From positions 1 to 21,506 of the forward strand of contig JALLAP010000072.1 of NCBI GenBank assembly GCA_036939355.1: 21,506 nucleotides of DNA, in the 5' to 3' direction. The notes under the pieces are model-generated. The model saw nothing but the letters and a program-made list of their open reading frames with translations, made no database searches and was not told the origin of the DNA. The position numbers and the translations under genes were made by a program. Shown in pieces: positions 17,894 through 21,506 of this stretch (positions are counted from its first letter, which is position 1; the number at the start of each line of letters is the position of its first letter). This stretch comes from Thalassiosira profunda (lineage: Eukaryota > Bacillariophyta > Thalassiosirophyceae > Thalassiosirales > Thalassiosiraceae).

Positions 17894-20800
17894 TCACTCT
17901 GTTGGCCTCCTGGTCAAATTCGGCTGCCCTGCGGCCGTGTTTTGTTGTTGAGGAACACCAGTACTGCCGTAACCAGCTTCAGGCGGAGGAAAGCTTGCGT
18001 TCATTTGTAGCAGTTGCTGCGCTTGAATCTGCGCCTGCATTTGAGCAAGTTGCTGCTGCTGAATGGACGAACCAACGTCGCCAAAGCTGGTACTCTGCAT
18101 GTCTTGTGGGAGCGACGCAGAAACTGGCCCGCCAAAGTACGATCCAGTGTTCAACATTCCCGCAGAACCACTGACTGGGAATTGTTGTTGTGGAATAGAA
18201 GGATTGCGCACCGCTTGAGCCATTGGTTGCTGTTGCGGGTCGGCTTGCGAATATTCTTCCAGTTGCTGAGAGAGGAGGCTGGCCCCTGCAGCTTGCATCA
18301 TCATCTGCTCATGCAACCCCAGCTTCTGGAGCAATAGACCACCAGGCGACGCCGGGACCGCCGTGGACTGATAATTCATCATAGATCCAGGCGCCCCACC
18401 GTAATTCTGGGGAGTTGACGACGAGAGGTTGCTTAAGCTTGCACTCAACATCGCTTGGCCCGCAATAGAATTTGACGAAAGGCGTCGGAGAGGCGTGAGA
18501 GGCGTGGACATGAATTGCGCTTGTGCCCCATCTCCTCCCATCATCCCTGCCGGGAACACGCCTGGTCGCTGCAGCGCATAACCCAGATCAGACTCGACAT
18601 AAGGATAGTGGCTCCCGCTTGGCAAGCCCGGTTGGTAGTAGGCGCCCGAGAAGGATTGCGCGCCCATGAAGGTGGGCGGAGGGGGCAGCGGCGGCGGCGG
18701 TTGCGGGAATGCANGCGCCCGAGAAGGATTGCGCGCCCATGAAGGTGGGCGGAGGGGGCAGCGGCGGCGGCGGTTGCAGGAATGCAGCAGCATCGTTCGC
18801 ATTTGCGAGCGCTTGCAACTGCTGATGCTGCGCAACTGCTACCGCGAGTTGCTGCTCTGCCGGGTGCATCAAATTGTCACTGAGGCTCCTGCCGGCCAAA
18901 TTCAAGTGGTATGGCGAAAGCGGCACGCCCGCCGCCCCGCCCACACTTGCTGATAGCATCGCAGGTTGCGCTGGATACATGCCCTGCCCCACACTGCCTC
19001 CAGTGGCCAACACTGGGGGTGGACTTGCCCTCCCTCCCATGGATATGTTGGACCGCGCTCTCTCCAGCGACATGGCATCTGCCATGGCCGCCATCTGGGA
19101 CGTCACAGACATGGCGCTTGGCGAAGGCTGGATCTGCAGATTTGGCATGTGTGTCGCTCCTTTGAGGGGCGAGCCGTATATATCGAGCAGGGGCGCTTGG
19201 GCAGTCGAGAGGGGTGGCACCATCATGTTGTTCGGATGGACCGCAACGCCGGTCTCAGGCACTGATTGGGAAATGGTGCTTCTAAGGGCGGATTCATTGA
19301 GCGAGCTGCGCCTCCTGACAGGGCTGGTGTTTGCAGTCGCCTGTTGCTTCGCTGCCGCTGCAGCCTTCTCCTGTGTCTTTTGTATGACAAGCAACTTCCG
19401 CTTGCTAATGCTGGCATCCCATGGTGGCTGCCACTGTATTTCGTATGGCTTCGCCTTTCCATCCACCGCGGTGCCATCCCCACTCATCGTCTTGATTCTA
19501 TAGACAGTGCTGCCAGTCAAGAATGGGTGCATGCTCGCTTGGTGAGCCGTCCACCGCTTCCAAGGATCGGGGTCCAGGACGCCCTTCAAAAAGTGCACGA
19601 AAAGACCCAGCTGCTCCCGCTCCTTGTTCGTGTTGCACACGCCGTGATGCATGACGATGTCCTCCAGTTTCCTCTTCTTGAAATAACGATTCGTTTGCTG
19701 TTGCTCCAGCTTGGCTGCGCCGCCTTTGGACCTCTTTTCTTCCGATGTCAAGTGGGCGATGTACTCCTGACGAGACTTGAATTCCCATGTGGTCGGAGAC
19801 GACGGGGAGGCGTCACTGCCATCGTTATATATTGCAGATGGGCCAAAGCTGTGCGCCAACGGCTTGGCAGGGTTCGATCCGGGCGTACTCTTGAAGAACT
19901 TTGCGCTCTTGCTCCCCTTCTCCAACATCCACTCGGGGATCTGGCCAATCATCTCCAATATCCGACCCAGCTGATCGTGCTCGTGAACTCCCGGAAGAAT
20001 TGGCAGGCCCAGAAACAATTCCGCGGCGACGCATCCCAATGACCAAATGTCGATGGCCGAATCGTAGGGAAGCCCCACGAGTACCTCCGGGGAGCGATAG
20101 AATCGAGATTGGATGTAGGTGTGCGTCGTCTGACCCTCGAAGCAGGCCGAGCCAAAGTCAATGAGCTTGATGAATTGCTCATGTTGCTCGTCCCTGGTCC
20201 CCAAGGCAGCCGCAATGTTCGATCTGCTATCCCCTGTGGCCCCGTTGGTGTGCACTTCGCCCTTCGCCTTGCATTCGCTGATCACCGCCTCCACATCCTC
20301 GCTGCCCCCTTCGCCGTCGTCGCCTCCCCGGACCATCAATATATTCTCTGGTTTCAAATCGCAATGGACGACGTTCCGCTTCCCCAGCAGCTTGATGCCC
20401 TCGGTGGCTTGCCGCACGAGAGTCCGCACCGCACCGATGGGCAATCCCCGAAACTGGCGCTTCTTCAGCAGCTCGTACAGATTCGGCCCCAGCATTTCGA
20501 AGACGAGGCAGAGGTGAGAGTGGTGCATGAAGTAGGAGAGGAGGTTTATGACAGATTCGGAGGGAGTGGCGGTGGTCGTGGTGGCGGTGTCGAAGGAGCT
20601 GTACGACGAGGTGTAAGATGTGGACGTTGCTTCCGAGGCTCCGCCCTTGGTCGATCCTTCGCACGCCTTCCCAGCATCCCCGGCGGTGGTGGCCATTGAG
20701 CTGCCCCCCTCCGTACTTCCATCGACTGCATTCAGCTTGCGAAAGACGTCAATCTCCACCGCGGCCTGTCTTGTGTACGCAGGCTTGTTCTTGACGATCT

Positions 20801-21491
20801 TCACCGCGACGCACTGCCGCGACGCTTGATCCACGCAGTAGAAGACCTGGGCGAACGTTCCCTGGCCCAGGAGGGAAATGACCTTGTATTCCACGTGGCC
20901 CTCCTCGCTGCCCCTGCCTTTGCCCTTGGCTTTCGATTGGGCGTCCTTCGTGGGAGGGTGGGCGTGCACGTTTTTTCGCGGTATTTTCAAGACATCCCCC
21001 CGCCGCACGATGAGATTCCCCTCTGCATTGTCCAATCCCGAGTTGGAGGAGGGGACGGAAGGATTCGTGAGCACCTCGCCGTGGCGCTCGTCCTTGTCGG
21101 CCGATCCTGAGGATTTTTGCTTGGCTCCGGCTTTTCCCTTCTGCTGCTTTTCTTTGGGCGGAGACTGGGGAAGTCCCTGCTGTTGCTGCGGTAGACTGTC
21201 GTTCAGAGCTGAACCAAGCAGACCCTGCTGAGCGTGAGCTCCGTCGATGGAAGGCAGGGCAGGATCCTGGGCCTGAACCCCGGTGAAACTGCCGCTGTTA
21301 GCGTTGCACAGCGATTCGTCCTCCTCCGCCACGGCGTGGATCCGGTTGGACACCGGGACGAAGCCGCCCATGCCCGGGGCAGCGTCCGGGAAAGCCACCG
21401 CGCCGCTGTGATGCAGCTGCAGCTGGCTCGGGTGCAACGGCACGCTGGGGGACACGCGCTTCTTGCCGTTGCGCACGTCCCCCGGGGCCAT
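17894..21491 (-). CDS. YAK1: Yak1/DYRK-family protein kinase with Gln/Pro-rich tail; frame interrupted by an assembly scar
   Basis: Yak1-type DYRK kinases slow growth and promote stress responses. The frame runs from Met at 21491 to about 18714, shifts at an ambiguous base, and resumes in another frame to the stop at 17894. Removing one 73-base unit (see the repeat entry) gives a continuous 1174-residue protein. Kinase landmarks: GQGTFAQV (209-216), VAVK (Lys231), HCDLKPEN (Asp378), DFG (Asp445), and YIQSRFYRSPEV with the conserved activation-loop Tyr459. VKNKPAY, the SRFYR loop and the NRYFKKRKLED segment mark it as Yak1-like. Low-complexity inserts lie near the start of the domain (about 255-313) and between the HCDLKPEN and DFG motifs (about 388-440). 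The N-terminus is Gln/Lys-rich. The C-terminal third is Gln/Pro/Met/Ser-rich and contains RRRSSL and LRRLSS, basophilic sites suited to PKA-like kinases. No introns were seen. Confidence 0.94.
18642..18786. repeat. Near-identical 72-base direct repeat around an N (likely unmerged contig overlap)
   Basis: Bases 18642-18713 and 18715-18786 are the same 72-base sequence with a single mismatch (G at 18705, A at 18778), separated by one N at 18714. The 73-base unit is not a multiple of three and breaks the kinase frame. Collapsing the two copies restores it exactly through the PPPPLPPPPTFMGAQSFSG segment. This is the signature of two contig ends joined with a placeholder base rather than a biological repeat. 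Confidence 0.85.
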
Positions 21492-21506
21492 CGTTCCGTC
21501 CGTTCC

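Noticed and set aside
18588..18835. Two separate genes at the right end (kinase and Gln-rich protein)
   Set aside because: They are one gene split by the duplicated 72-base segment and the N. The frame is continuous once one copy is removed.
19871..19880. tRNA B-box-like GGTTCGATCC
   Set aside because: It lies inside the Yak1 kinase coding sequence and no cloverleaf or A-box can be formed around it.
19266..20699. Long plus-strand frames opposite the Yak1 gene
   Set aside because: They are antisense shadows of the kinase domain with no domain content.
1..21506. CRISPR arrays, transposons, viral or toxin genes
   Set aside because: No spaced direct repeats, terminal inverted repeats, transposase, reverse transcriptase, capsid or toxin-like frames were found.

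Overview
The window is nuclear DNA from a eukaryote, most likely a microalga with a secondary plastid (an ochrophyte stramenopile is my best guess; a haptophyte is possible). Five features point there. Short GT-AG introns can be placed by restoring conserved protein sequence across them. Genes are tightly packed on alternating strands. There is an LCIB-type (theta) carbonic anhydrase. Two proteins start with N-termini resembling plastid presequences. The intergenic regions are GC-rich. The standard code fits, with TAA, TAG and TGA all used as stops. No bacterial operons, tRNA or rRNA genes, CRISPR arrays, transposons or viral genes were seen.

Layout from left to right: (1) an ammonium transporter fused to a large ankyrin array, cut by the window's left edge (+); (2) signal peptide peptidase (-); (3) an LRR/coiled-coil protein of unknown role (+); (4) an EF-hand protein carrying an LCIB/theta-carbonic anhydrase domain (-); (5) a twin-CX9C MICOS protein like MIC19/CHCHD3 (-); (6) the autophagy protease ATG4 (+); (7) a C5-cytosine DNA methyltransferase whose reading frame is broken near its 3' end (-); (8) a Trm11-type tRNA guanine-N2 methyltransferase (+); (9) a chromatin protein with AT-hooks, a SANT-like segment and a PHD finger (+); (10) a Yak1/DYRK kinase (-), interrupted by an assembly scar, namely an N flanked by two near-identical 72-base copies.

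Convergent gene pairs lie 58 to 235 bases apart. Divergent pairs share control regions of about 390 to 500 bases, two of which contain G-quadruplex-type sequence. Several genes fit nutrient and stress biology (ammonium uptake or sensing, carbon concentration, autophagy, Yak1 signalling), but nothing shows they are co-regulated, and chance neighbourhood is the default reading.

The most unusual items are the AMT-ankyrin fusion, which has Gln where the second pore histidine normally sits, and the EF-hand/theta-carbonic anhydrase, which has a twin-arginine-plus-hydrophobic segment between its domains. No wholly new multi-gene system could be supported.
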